This document shows, piece after piece, positions 21,430 through 33,072 of a DNA stretch of 64,000 bases. The translations under genes were made by a program, and so were the position numbers. Position 1 is the stretch's first letter. Every line of letters begins with the position of its first letter. The stretch lies in assembly GCF_002901825.1 (NCBI RefSeq), contig NZ_PPQD01000026.1:1-64000 (forward strand). Reading direction: 5' to 3'. The stretch comes from Mammaliicoccus sciuri. GTDB lineage: Bacteria; Bacillota; Bacilli; Staphylococcales; Staphylococcaceae. The notes beneath the pieces were generated by a model. The model worked only from the letters and a program-made list of their open reading frames with translations, made no database searches and was not told the origin of the DNA.

Positions 21430-22221
21430 TTAGTTCACTACTTTCACGATTTTTTTCTCATTAACAAGTTCTTCAGTTATTACATTAAGTTGATCTATAA
21501 ATGAAATTTGGAATGTACCAGGTAAATGTGCACCAGGTTGTTGATATGCCAACTCACTTGCTATATTGTATGTTGCTAATGCTTCTTCTAATACATCAAT
21601 AGTAATTGTTTTTTCATGAGATAAGAATGCAGCTATTACGCCACCTAATAAACAACCTCCACCAGTTACTTTCGTTAACATCTCACTACCATTGTGCAAT
21701 TCTATAATTTTGTTATTACAAGCAATGACATCAACTTTTCCAGTTATGATAATCGGTAACTTTAATTGCTGATGCGCTTTTTTCGCAATTTTAATTGCAT
21801 CAAGCGTATCATCACTATCCGTACCTTTCATAATTGTGTCTTCTTCAATAAGTGCTAAAATTTCTGATGCATTACCTCTAATAATATCGACAACTTCATC
21901 ATTTAATAACGTCGTACAAAAAGTCTTTCTTAATTGTGATGCACCAACTGCTACGGGATCAAGAACTACTGGAACACCATTTCCATGCATAATTTCAGCA
22001 TATTTCTTCATATCATAAGCTTTATCAGTCGTAATCGTCCCTATATTAAGAAGAAATGCTCCTGCTGCTTTTGAAAATTCTTCTGCTTCTTCAGGTTCTT
22101 CACTCATTGCGGGGCTTGCGCCTAATGAAATTAAACCATTAGCTGTAAAGTTTTTAACGACATCATTTGTATAACATACGATTAATGGACTATTTTCTCT
22201 AATATTTGTTAATTTACTCAT
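21430..22221 (-). CDS. thiM: Hydroxyethylthiazole kinase
   Basis: 263-residue ribokinase-fold enzyme. It has the conserved PLIVCYTNDVVKNFTANGL start, VVLDPVAVGAS, and the anion-hole motif TGGGCLLGGVIAAF. It phosphorylates the thiazole alcohol in thiamine salvage. It overlaps thiD by 8 nt and abuts thiE. Confidence 0.97.
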   Translation of the reverse strand: MSKLTNIRENSPLIVCYTNDVVKNFTANGLISLGASPAMSEEPEEAEEFSKAAGAFLLNIGTITTDKAYDMKKYAEIMHGNGVPVVLDPVAVGASQLRKTFCTTLLNDEVVDIIRGNASEILALIEEDTIMKGTDSDDTLDAIKIAKKAHQQLKLPIIITGKVDVIACNNKIIELHNGSEMLTKVTGGGCLLGGVIAAFLSHEKTITIDVLEEALATYNIASELAYQQPGAHLPGTFQISFIDQLNVITEELVNEKKIVKVVN

Positions 22222-23026
22222 AATCTAATCCCTCTATCTTTTGGTATGCAAAGTGGTTCACTGGACCTCTACCTTTGCCTATTTCAGGTGTATATTGAAT
22301 AGCTAACGTAATAAATCGTTTAGCTACTTCTACCGCTTCCTCAATTGAATGACCTTTAGCTAACTCTGCTGTTATCACTGCACTAAATGTACAACCTGTT
22401 CCATGTGTATGTTTCGTACTAAATCTTTCACTTTTCCAGCTTTTCACGCCATTCTCAGTAAATAAATAGTCGATTGCATCCCCGTCCAGATGTCCACCTT
22501 TTATAACAACACCTTTAGATCCAATTTCATTTAAGAAAAATGCACCAGCTTTATTAATTTCTTCTTCAGTTTGAATTTTAAATCCAGTAATATCTTCTGC
22601 TTCTGGAATATTAGGTGTAACAACTGTAGCTAATGGTAGTAATATTTCTTTAAGTTTCCCTTTCCCTTCATCATCCATTAGCGCATCACCACTTTTAGCA
22701 ACCATTACTGGGTCAATAACATACGGCTTTCCAGATTGTTCAATAAATGGTTTAATCGTTTGCATCATTTCTTCTGATGCAATCATGCCTGTTTTTATAG
22801 CATGTGGCACTTCATCATCAAAGACACTTTTTAATTGGCTTTCAATAACTTCAACAGGTAAATGGTAAACATCTTGTACACCTAAACTATTTTGTGAAAC
22901 GATACTTGTAGCAACAGCCATTCCATAAACGCCTGATGCATGAAATGATTTTAAGTCCGCCATAATACCCGCTCCACCACTTGGGTCCGTTCCAGCAATT
23001 GTTAATGCTATATTCGGTTTTTTCAT
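22214..23026 (-). CDS. thiD: Hydroxymethylpyrimidine/phosphomethylpyrimidine kinase
   Basis: 270-residue ribokinase-family kinase beginning MKKPNIALTIAGTDPSGGAG, with IDPVMVAKSG and the C-terminal HGTGCTFSA motif. It phosphorylates HMP and HMP-P for ThiE. The ATG at 23026 follows GAGGTGGATTACA. A longer in-frame start would lie within the riboswitch terminator region and is rejected. tenA, which precedes thiD in S. aureus, is absent. Confidence 0.97.
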   Translation of the reverse strand: MKKPNIALTIAGTDPSGGAGIMADLKSFHASGVYGMAVATSIVSQNSLGVQDVYHLPVEVIESQLKSVFDDEVPHAIKTGMIASEEMMQTIKPFIEQSGKPYVIDPVMVAKSGDALMDDEGKGKLKEILLPLATVVTPNIPEAEDITGFKIQTEEEINKAGAFFLNEIGSKGVVIKGGHLDGDAIDYLFTENGVKSWKSERFSTKHTHGTGCTFSAVITAELAKGHSIEEAVEVAKRFITLAIQYTPEIGKGRGPVNHFAYQKIEGLDYE

Positions 23027-23076
23027 TGTAATCCACCTCAAATTTATATTTATAATTCTATTATTCATAACTTCAT

Positions 23077-23108
23077 AAAAAATGACCTCTTTCATAAGAA
23101 AGAGGTCA
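23077..23108 (-). terminator. Riboswitch expression-platform terminator
   Basis: The stem GACCTCTTTC/GAAAGAGGTC with a 4-nt loop is followed by TTTTTT on the minus strand. It lies between the TPP aptamer and thiD. TPP binding is expected to favour this hairpin and stop transcription. Confidence 0.88.
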
Positions 23109-23133
23109 ATTAATAGTTGTAAAAACGTTCATC

Positions 23134-23219
23134 GACCACTTTCCTACGTTGGCATTATCCAAATCAGGTGTTAAGGGACTGAATTTAATCATCTCAGCCA
23201 AATGGCGCCCCTAGCAGTC
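23134..23219 (-). promoter_or_regulatory. TPP riboswitch (THI element) of thiDME
   Basis: The minus strand contains the hallmark TPP aptamer blocks in order: AGGGGCGCC, GGCTGAGAT, ACCTGATTTGGATAATGCC and CGTAGGAAAG. The P1 helix pairs GACTGCT (23213-23219) with AGTGGTC (23134-23140), including G-U pairs. It controls thiD-thiM-thiE in response to thiamine pyrophosphate through the terminator at 23077-23108. Confidence 0.97.
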
Positions 23220-23272
23220 ACTCATATATTCAGTTTACTTAAGATTATCAAATAGACGTATTGTGGTCAAAT

Positions 23273-23305
23273 TAAAAAATCGCCTAGGATATTTCCTAGA
23301 CGATT
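23273..23305 (-). terminator. Intrinsic terminator after the LysM transglycosylase gene
   Basis: The stem AATCGYCTAGG pairs across 23279-23305 and is followed by T-rich sequence on the minus strand, about 40 nt after the stop codon. Confidence 0.8.
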
Positions 23306-23347
23306 GGATTAATTAATTTATAACCACTTTAGATTAAAGTGTATGGC

Positions 23348-24190
23348 TTACCACCATCCGTTAGCTTGACGGAAAGCAATAGCAGCTGATTCTGAACCGT
23401 AACGGTTTTTAGCGTAGTTTAACATACCTTGAGTTTGTGTAGCTACTGATCCAGTACCCCAAGATTCTTTAGTTTGACCAAGACCTTGGTAACCATTTGG
23501 ACTTACTGCATTTGGATTACCACTTGATTCTGGTAATACAATCGCATTCCACATAGCTTCTGAACCACCAGCAGCTAAGAATTGAGCTTTAGTAGATCCA
23601 CCAGTGCTAGCTGTTGAAGTTTGAGTAGTTCTAACTTTTTGAGCTGGTGCTTGGTATGATTGTTGAGCTGGCGCTTTATATGTTTGTTGAGCTGGCGCTT
23701 TGTATGATTGAACAGGCGCTTGGTAGCTTTGTTGTTGAGCTGGAGCTGCAACTTGTTCTTGTGTTTGTTGAACTGGCGCTTGTTGTGCTACAGGCGCTTT
23801 AGCTGGCTCAACTGATTGAGCTGGAGCTTGTAATGATAAAGTTTGTCCAACAATGATTAGATCTGAAGATAAGTTGTTCCATGCTTTTAATTGAGATACA
23901 GTTACATCGTATTTAGATGCAATTTTACCTAAAGTATCTCCTGATACTACAGTGTATTCTGTAGTTGATTCTGAACTTTTCTCGTTAACCTTGATTACTT
24001 GGTTAGGGAAGATTAAGTTAGATTTTAAACCATTTTCTGCTTTGATAGCACTTACTGAAGTACCGTATTGTTGTGAAATACTACCTAAAGTATCACCAGA
24101 TTTTACTGTATGTGTTGCTGCATCGGCTGTAGCTGTTACCCCTGTAGTAACTGCAACTGCCGCAGTTGAAACTGCTAATAATTTTTTCAT
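23348..24190 (-). CDS. Secreted LysM-domain transglycosylase-like protein
   Basis: 280-residue exported protein. A signal peptide runs to about residue 25 (cleavage near TADAAT). LysM domains lie at about 26-69 and 76-119, followed by a Pro/Gln/Ala-rich linker of imperfect SYQAPAQ/TYKAPAQ repeats. The C-terminal domain of about 75 residues resembles IsaA/SceD-type transglycosylases: MWNAIVLPESSGNPNAVSP carries a candidate catalytic Glu, followed by YQGLGQTKESWGTGS and a terminal Trp-Trp. It probably binds and cleaves peptidoglycan. Upstream sequence carries WalR-like hexamers. The exact glycan-cleaving activity is inferred. Confidence 0.87.
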   Translation of the reverse strand: MKKLLAVSTAAVAVTTGVTATADAATHTVKSGDTLGSISQQYGTSVSAIKAENGLKSNLIFPNQVIKVNEKSSESTTEYTVVSGDTLGKIASKYDVTVSQLKAWNNLSSDLIIVGQTLSLQAPAQSVEPAKAPVAQQAPVQQTQEQVAAPAQQQSYQAPVQSYKAPAQQTYKAPAQQSYQAPAQKVRTTQTSTASTGGSTKAQFLAAGGSEAMWNAIVLPESSGNPNAVSPNGYQGLGQTKESWGTGSVATQTQGMLNYAKNRYGSESAAIAFRQANGWW

Positions 24191-24558
24191 GATTGAATGT
24201 TTCCTCCTGTAAGGTTTTCACTTTTTATATGATTTTTACTGTTTAAACTATACCACTTATTTTTATGTCATAGGTTACAGGTATATGAAAAAATTACAGC
24301 TAATATTACAGTTAGATTACGTTAATTTTCAGACAATATTCTGAATATTAATGAACAAAATACCTAAACAAAGCCATTTATAAAGATTGAACAAAATTAA
24401 TTATCAGACAATTTGTCATATTCATGTAATTTTTTAAACAATTACTTGTAATTATGTATACTTGCTGCCCTACAGCAAGACAGCAAGTCTCGGAATTTAG
24501 AATCAAGAATATTTATTTTCGGAAGTATTTCTATAAACAGTTTTATTGAAGTTTAATG
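24191..24558. other. Non-coding gap with TGTAAY hexamers and a nested hairpin
   Basis: No convincing gene is seen in this 368-bp AT-rich gap. On the minus strand TGTAAT occurs at 24305-24310 and 24293-24298, and TGTAAC at 24274-24279. They recall half-sites of WalR, the regulator of staphylococcal wall hydrolases, but their spacing (6 nt) is not the consensus 5. Further upstream, ACTTGCTG (24460-24467) pairs with CAGCAAGT (24481-24488), and an inner CAGCAA offers an alternative shorter hairpin. Confidence 0.45.
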
Positions 24559-25128
24559 CTATGAGGTTGTTACTTTTGTTGCATTCGGATCAGGGGCTTG
24601 TTGTTTAGCTTCATCAATAACGTCAACGACATTATGATAATCTTTATATAACTTATCATCTAAATTGTTTGCACCATTCTCTTTTGCTAATGCTTCAGCT
24701 CGTAATTTTTCTTTTGCTACTTTAGATGAAAGGTCACTAGCATAACTTTCAGCACTTTCACTAATTAATTCACTCATTTCATCTTTCGTTTGAGGAATCG
24801 TTGATTTACTTGATGCAGGCATATTTAAGAATTTGATCGTTTCACAAATAATTTCTGTTATATAATGTTTCTTATCATCTTTAACATATGCTCTTGATTG
24901 AATTTGTCCAGTTAATGCAACAAGTTGTCCTTTCTTTGTATACTCATGAATATTATTTGCAAGTTTACCAAATGCTTTACATACAATAAAATCAACAGCA
25001 ATCGTGCCATCTTTAGTCTTATATCCACGTTCAACAGCTAAACAAAATGTAGAAATGATGATTTCACCTTTCTTATAATATGCAGGGTCCTTAGTTAAAC
25101 GTCCAACTAATACAGATTTATTTAACAT
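24559..25128 (-). CDS. ssb: Single-stranded DNA-binding protein paralogue (atypical C-terminus)
   Basis: 189-residue SSB. The N-terminal OB fold (about 1-105) is clear from LNKSVLVGRLTKDP, KAFGKLANNIHEYTKKGQLV and TGQIQSR. The C-terminal 85 residues are unusual: charged and probably helical, ending NATKVTTS. The acidic DDDIPF-type tip that recruits partner proteins is absent. In S. aureus a short SSB paralogue occupies this locus. It may act in DNA uptake or special repair rather than replication. GGAGGTGAGAAT precedes the ATG. Confidence 0.88.
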   Translation of the reverse strand: MLNKSVLVGRLTKDPAYYKKGEIIISTFCLAVERGYKTKDGTIAVDFIVCKAFGKLANNIHEYTKKGQLVALTGQIQSRAYVKDDKKHYITEIICETIKFLNMPASSKSTIPQTKDEMSELISESAESYASDLSSKVAKEKLRAEALAKENGANNLDDKLYKDYHNVVDVIDEAKQQAPDPNATKVTTS

Positions 25129-25150
25129 ATTCTCACCTCCTTATACTTAT

Positions 25151-25178
25151 AATATAATGAGTCAATTTTTTCAGTCAA
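25151..25178 (-). promoter_or_regulatory. Probable ssb promoter
   Basis: On the minus strand TTGACT (25173-25178), 16 nt, TATATT (25151-25156). It lies about 20 nt upstream of the ssb start and just downstream of a 14-bp inverted repeat. Confidence 0.6.
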
Positions 25179-25187
25179 AGTCCGATA

Positions 25188-25229
25188 AATCATAAAATAA
25201 ACACTTATTCTTCACTTTATTTTATGATT
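25188..25229. repeat. 14-bp perfect inverted repeat between divergent ssb and ywpF-like genes
   Basis: AATCATAAAATAAA (25188-25201) is perfectly repeated in inverse at 25216-25229 with a 14-nt spacer. It sits between the two divergent promoters (25151-25178 and 25231-25260). A shared operator is the simplest reading; no protein is identified. Confidence 0.6.
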
Positions 25230-25230
25230 A

Positions 25231-25260
25231 TTGTTATTTCATGCAAAAGTGCTTTATAAT
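25231..25260 (+). promoter_or_regulatory. Probable ywpF-like gene promoter
   Basis: TTGTTA (25231-25236), 18 nt, TATAAT (25255-25260), giving a leader of about 40 nt. Confidence 0.55.
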
Positions 25261-25308
25261 AGATAACAAAGTTAAACATTCGTAGATTTAACGATAAGGG
25301 GGATGTTT

Positions 25309-25746
25309 ATGAAAACATTTAAAGCCGTACGCTTTCAAATTGTAGACGATGAACAAATTACAGAATATGAATTATTAGATGGTATCATTATTAATAAAGA
25401 AAATAGTGGTACAGGATGGCTACTAGAGATCTTAATTTCAGATATCCATTATGAACAAATGAAAGAATATCACGATAACCAAACCTTACTTGATACACGT
25501 GTTGTAATAACTAGACCTTCAAACGACCCAGCATTATTTGATGCAACCATAAAATACATAGAACAACTAGAAGATAAAATATCAGTCGTATTTGAATGTC
25601 ATATCTATACATTACGACAAGTATATGCAGAACGATTACTAGAGCAACTCATAGATGAAGGCTTATCAGGAGATGAGCTTAAAACTTCATTTAATAGATT
25701 GATGCAATCTAAACCGAAATTAAAAGACGAAAAAAGCAATATATAA
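25309..25746 (+). CDS. YwpF-like protein
   Basis: 145-residue soluble protein beginning MKTFKAVRFQIVDDEQITEYELLDG, with the acidic, IVF-rich pattern of the YwpF family. In Bacillus ywpF also neighbours an ssb paralogue (ywpH) and fabZ (ywpB), which supports the assignment. The function is unknown. I use the ATG at 25309, six nt after AAGGGGG; the ATG at 25303 directly abuts that site. Confidence 0.75.
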   Translation: MKTFKAVRFQIVDDEQITEYELLDGIIINKENSGTGWLLEILISDIHYEQMKEYHDNQTLLDTRVVITRPSNDPALFDATIKYIEQLEDKISVVFECHIYTLRQVYAERLLEQLIDEGLSGDELKTSFNRLMQSKPKLKDEKSNI

Positions 25747-25751
25747 ATAAA

Positions 25752-25783
25752 ATTCTAGGACAGTTTGTGGTCCTAGATTTTTT
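25752..25783 (+). terminator. Intrinsic terminator after the ywpF-like gene
   Basis: TCTAGGAC (25754-25761) pairs with GTCCTAGA (25769-25776, loop rich in GT) and is followed by a run of T. Confidence 0.82.
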
Positions 25784-25810
25784 ATTACATGGATATTTAG
25801 GTGTTTTACT

Positions 25811-25849
25811 GCCATTATTCCGAATTCTGGTAGTTAGGTGGGCGCTCAT
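25811..25849. repeat. Degenerate 40-bp repeat unit
   Basis: This stretch contains TTCCGAATTCTGG followed by TAGTTAGG, a decayed version of the units that start at 25851. It probably marks the worn edge of the array. Confidence 0.5.
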
Positions 25850-25850
25850 T

Positions 25851-26120
25851 TACGGACATTTCTAGGAATTCTGTCCCTAACAGCACCTCTTACGGACATT
25901 TTCCGGAATTCTGTCCCTAACGACACTTCTTACGGACATTTCTCAGAATTCTGTCCCTAACAATACCTCTTACGGACATTTCTCAGAATTCTGTCCCTAA
26001 CAATACCTCTTACGGACATTTTCCGGAATTCTGTCCCTAACAACGCCTCTTACGGACATTTCTAGGAATTCTGTCCCTAGCGACACTTCTTACGGACATT
26101 TCTCAGAATTCTGTCCCTAA
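25851..26120. repeat. Tandem array of seven 40-bp palindromic units (array 1)
   Basis: Units start at 25851, 25891, 25931, 25971, 26011, 26051 and 26091, a period of exactly 40 bp; the last unit is partial. Each has TACGGACA, a 13-nt centre and TGTCCCTA, giving inverted arms GGACA/TGTCC. The centre varies among TTCCGGAATTC, TCTAGGAATTC and TCTCAGAATTC, and each variant keeps its own inner dyad. The spacer between units is also variable (AACAATACCTC, AACGACACTTC and others). The array lies between the convergent ends of the ywpF-like gene and fabZ, outside both terminators. There are no unique spacers and no coding potential. Confidence 0.95.
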
Positions 26121-26145
26121 CAAAATCAAATTCCATATATAAGCA

Positions 26146-26182
26146 GAAAAAAGAGAAAACAGCTGCCTGTTTTCTCTTTTTT
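26146..26182. terminator. Bidirectional terminator after fabZ
   Basis: AAAAAGAGAAAACAG pairs with CTGTTTTCTCTTTTT around a CTGC loop, with T-runs on both strands. It ends the murA-fabZ unit. Confidence 0.88.
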
Positions 26183-26184
26183 AT

Positions 26185-26622
26185 TTATTGATCTACAATA
26201 GCAAAGCTAATTTCACAACTACATGCAACTTCTCCATCTACTGTTGCTTTTGCTGTTCCTTTTCCGATTGGACCTTTTATTTTGTTTATTTCTACTTCAA
26301 GTCTTAAAGTGTCACCTGGTGTAACTTGTTTTTTGAATCGACATTTATCAATTCCTGCAAACATTGCTAGTTTACCTTGGTTTTCTTCTAAGCGTAACAT
26401 TGCAACTGCACCTGTTTGTGCTAATGCTTCTACGATTAATACGCCTGGCATTACGGCATAATCAGGAAAATGTCCTTGGAAAAATGGTTCGTTACCTGCT
26501 ACTTGTTTAATACCTACACAACGTTTACCGTCTTCTAATTCTACTATTCTATCTAATAATAAAAATGGGTAACGGTGAGGTATAATTTTTTTAATTTCGT
26601 TAAAGTCATAAATAGTTTCCAT
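26185..26622 (-). CDS. fabZ: 3-hydroxyacyl-[acyl-carrier-protein] dehydratase FabZ
   Basis: 145-residue hot-dog fold dehydratase. The catalytic His is in [16 protein letters not shown] and the Glu in [11 protein letters not shown]. It dehydrates 3-hydroxyacyl-ACP in type II fatty-acid synthesis. It is the last gene of murA-EpsG-like-fabZ and its start overlaps the upstream stop by one base. Confidence 0.97.
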   Translation of the reverse strand: METIYDFNEIKKIIPHRYPFLLLDRIVELEDGKRCVGIKQVAGNEPFFQGHFPDYAVMPGVLIVEALAQTGAVAMLRLEENQGKLAMFAGIDKCRFKKQVTPGDTLRLEVEINKIKGPIGKGTAKATVDGEVACSCEISFAIVDQ

Positions 26623-26906
26623 TATGAGCTCCTTCCAGTTAAATCAAAGATGTGTTGCCAAGTTTCGGGATTAAACACCCCAAATGGATTATGAAGTATA
26701 CCGTATCCAATCATAGTTCCAACAATAAATAATAAAATCATTAATACTAATAATATAAGTAATTTAATCCATAATGGAATGACACGATGCTCTACTTCCA
26801 CTCCTTGAATTGTTTCTACTCTATTTCTTTGAAGTTTCTCTTTAACAGATTGATAAGTTGACTTTCTTTTTTTATCGTCAGATCTTGATGATTGTGTTTC
26901 AGCCAT
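26622..26906 (-). CDS. Small single-pass membrane protein, EpsG/PF11772-type
   Basis: 94-residue protein. A charged N-terminal part (about 1-45) is followed by a hydrophobic helix (about 48-70) and a conserved ending [20 protein letters not shown]. This pattern is the small family often labelled DNA-directed RNA polymerase subunit beta in databases, although the sequence shows a membrane protein. It sits between murA and fabZ. Function unknown. Confidence 0.72.
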   Translation of the reverse strand: MAETQSSRSDDKKRKSTYQSVKEKLQRNRVETIQGVEVEHRVIPLWIKLLILLVLMILLFIVGTMIGYGILHNPFGVFNPETWQHIFDLTGRSS

Positions 26907-26907
26907 A

Positions 26908-28203
26908 CTAAACCCTCGCTTTATCGTTTAACTTGCCATTATCATTGATGCGTTCAACGTCTGCACCTAATGCTTTAAGTTTACCATGAAAATCAACATA
27001 ACCTCTATCTAAATGTTTAAGTTCTGTTACGTTTGTATATCCATCAGACACAAGTCCAGCAAGAATCAATGATGCACCTGCTCTTAAGTCTGTAGCTTTT
27101 ACATCTGCACCTTGTAATTTACTGTTACCAGTAATCATTGCACTTCTACCGTTAATAAAAATATCTGCATTCATACGTTTGAATTCTTCTACATGCATAA
27201 ATCTATTTTCAAATACTGTTTCAGTTACTTTACTCGTACCATTTGCTGTTAATAATAAAGCCATTATTTGAGATTGCATGTCTGTAGGGAATCCTGGATG
27301 TGGCATTGTTTTAACATCAATTGCTTTAATTTCACCAGGTACTTGAATATTTAATCCATCTTCGATATCAGTAATTTGAACACCAGCTTCTTCTAATTTA
27401 GACACTAAGCTTGTCATATGTTCTCTAATTGCACCAATAACATTGACATTTCCTCTAGTAATCGCTGCTGCAATCATAAATGTACCAGCTTCAATTCTAT
27501 CTGGAATAATAGCATGTTCTGCACCGTGTAATTGATTAACACCAGTAATTCTAATTGTATCTGTGCCAGCACCGTGTACTTGTGCACCCATTTCATTTAG
27601 ATAGTTAGCTAAATCTACAATTTCTGGTTCTCTTGCAACGTTTTGAATTTCAGTTTTTCCTTCTGCAAGTACTGCTGCCATCATAATATTTTGAGTAGCG
27701 CCTACACTTGGGAAATCTAAATAAATTTTAGCTCCTTTTAAGCCATTAGGTGTTGTTGCTTCAATAAATCCGTTATGTAGTTCAATTTCTGCACCTAAAG
27801 CTTCAAATCCTTTTAAATGTTGCTCAATCGGTCTTGAACCAATTGCGCAACCACCAGGTAAAGCGACTCTAGCATGACCTTCTCTAGCTAATAAAGGACC
27901 CATAACTAAGATACTTGCTCTCATCTTACTTACATATTCATATGGAGCTTCGATTTTTAGTGTATTTGATGCATCTATTTTTACAGTGTTATGATCTGCA
28001 TCATATTCTATATATGCATTTAAATGCGTAAGTACTGTGTTAATTGTATCTACATCACTTAATTTAGGTACATTCGTCAATACACTTTGACCAACACTTG
28101 GTAAAAGTGTAGCTGTTAATATTGGTAATACTGCGTTTTTTGCCCCTTCGACTACAACTGTGCCATTAAGACTTGCTCCGCCTTTCACGACGATTTTATC
28201 CAT
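26908..28203 (-). CDS. murA: UDP-N-acetylglucosamine 1-carboxyvinyltransferase MurA (first copy)
   Basis: 431-residue EPSP-synthase-fold enzyme. The PEP/fosfomycin-binding Cys is in [13 protein letters not shown], near residue 115. [11 protein letters not shown] and the start [16 protein letters not shown] are also typical. It catalyses the first committed step of peptidoglycan synthesis. The ATG at 28203 follows GGAGGATAATTAT; the apparent longer start is a TTG inside that ribosome-binding site. A second copy lies at 47972-49228, as usual in low-GC Gram-positives. Confidence 0.96.
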   Translation of the reverse strand: MDKIVVKGGASLNGTVVVEGAKNAVLPILTATLLPSVGQSVLTNVPKLSDVDTINTVLTHLNAYIEYDADHNTVKIDASNTLKIEAPYEYVSKMRASILVMGPLLAREGHARVALPGGCAIGSRPIEQHLKGFEALGAEIELHNGFIEATTPNGLKGAKIYLDFPSVGATQNIMMAAVLAEGKTEIQNVAREPEIVDLANYLNEMGAQVHGAGTDTIRITGVNQLHGAEHAIIPDRIEAGTFMIAAAITRGNVNVIGAIREHMTSLVSKLEEAGVQITDIEDGLNIQVPGEIKAIDVKTMPHPGFPTDMQSQIMALLLTANGTSKVTETVFENRFMHVEEFKRMNADIFINGRSAMITGNSKLQGADVKATDLRAGASLILAGLVSDGYTNVTELKHLDRGYVDFHGKLKALGADVERINDNGKLNDKARV

Positions 28204-28353
28204 ATAATTATCCTCCAAAAAACTTCACTTTTATTTATTTTACAAATGTATATATTTATTTAATACACATTTTTCTTGATTCATAAACATCACCAAAATA
28301 TTATACTACTTTTTTGTTCTTTTTTCATATATTTATGTAATTTTTTCTTATTA

Positions 28354-28584
28354 TTAGAATAGCAATCTTAATTGTAGCGAATATTGGAGTATATCTAAAA
28401 TAAAACGACTTACAGCCGTACCTAATAGTATAGATAAAATGATAAGAAATGTTTGTGCTTGCGCAATATGATTTTTCTTAAAAATTTGTTCTAATCGTAC
28501 GCCTTGGAGTGCCCAGAATGCCAAGCATACACAAATGACATGTAGTAAAAGTCCGATAATACCTAATTGACCATAATATTCCAT
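28354..28584 (-). CDS. DUF1146 (YwzB-like) membrane protein
   Basis: 76-residue protein with two predicted transmembrane helices (about 8-28 and 43-63) and the motif WALQGVRLEQIFKK. These are features of the DUF1146 family found between atpC and murA in Bacillus and Staphylococcus. AGAAGGAG precedes the ATG. Function unknown. Confidence 0.82.
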   Translation of the reverse strand: MEYYGQLGIIGLLLHVICVCLAFWALQGVRLEQIFKKNHIAQAQTFLIILSILLGTAVSRFILDILQYSLQLRLLF

Positions 28585-28611
28585 ATTAACAACTCCTTCT
28601 AAAAATATAAG

Positions 28612-28734
28612 GGAGTGGGACAGAAATCTATTTAGATAAAAACATTTCGTCGTCCCGCCCCGGCAAGGATGACTAGAGTTGAAAAAGCTTGGTACAAGCG
28701 CATTTTCAATTCAGACATCTACTGCCAAGATATT
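28612..28734. repeat. Staphylococcal GTGGGACAGAAA-type intergenic repeat
   Basis: The segment begins GGGAGTGGGACAGAAATC, continues with TTTCGTCGTCCCGCCCCGG, and then a stretch containing GACTAGAGTTGAAAAAGCTT. I recognise this from memory as an intergenic repeat found many times in staphylococcal genomes. It sits between atpC and the DUF1146 gene and joins the atpC terminator hairpin. No protein is encoded. Confidence 0.7.
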
Positions 28735-28774
28735 AAAAGAGTCTGAGACATTACATTATGTCCCAGACTCTTTT
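28733..28774. terminator. Terminator of the atp operon
   Basis: AAAAGAGTCTGAGACAT (28735-28751) pairs with ATGTCCCAGACTCTTTT (28758-28774). It is followed on the minus strand by T-rich sequence, immediately after the atpC stop. Confidence 0.88.
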
Positions 28775-28777
28775 ATT

Positions 28778-29182
28778 TTATCTAAATTTAGCCACTTCAA
28801 TTCGATTAATTGCACGATGAAGTGCACGTTCAGCACGTCTAAAGTCTACTTCATCACGATTCATTTTCAATCGTTCTTCAGCACGTTCTTTAGAATTAAT
28901 CGCACGGTCTTTATCTATTTCATCGGCAGTTTCAGCCGCTTGAACTAGAACTGTAACTTTATTAGTTCTTACTTCAACAAATCCTTCGGAAACAGCTAAA
29001 TACTCCGTACCACTTGCTTTGTTTACTTTAACGTATCCTGTTTTCAAAGCTGCAACAGTTGGAATATGTCCAGCCATTACACCCATTTCACCAGTTTCAG
29101 TATGTAAAACAACAAGTTCTACTTCTTTTGCTGAGTAAACAGATCCATTAGGAGTGACAACATCTAAGGTAAATGTATTCAT
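28778..29182 (-). CDS. atpC: ATP synthase epsilon subunit
   Basis: 134-residue subunit. An N-terminal beta sandwich starts MNTFTLDVVTPNGSVY and includes GEMGVMAGHIPTVAALK; a C-terminal helical hairpin is rich in Arg and Glu. It couples rotation between gamma and the c ring and can inhibit ATPase activity. It is the last gene of the atp operon, followed by a terminator. Confidence 0.97.
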   Translation of the reverse strand: MNTFTLDVVTPNGSVYSAKEVELVVLHTETGEMGVMAGHIPTVAALKTGYVKVNKASGTEYLAVSEGFVEVRTNKVTVLVQAAETADEIDKDRAINSKERAEERLKMNRDEVDFRRAERALHRAINRIEVAKFR

Positions 29183-29204
29183 TTTCCATTCCTCCTAATT
29201 ATTA

Positions 29205-30635
<1,431 letters not shown>

Positions 30636-30638
30636 TCA

Positions 30639-31526
<888 letters not shown>

Positions 31527-31539
31527 TTAAAGCTTAATA

Positions 31540-33054
<1,515 letters not shown>

Positions 33055-33072
33055 CTATGTCACTCCTTAATA

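Noticed and set aside
23027-23095. N-terminal extension of thiD
   Set aside because: The added 23 codons begin in the riboswitch terminator loop region; the internal ATG has a good ribosome-binding site and matches the family start.
25851-26120. CRISPR array
   Set aside because: The period is regular, but the repeat and the spacer parts recur together, there are no unique spacers, and no cas genes are in the window.
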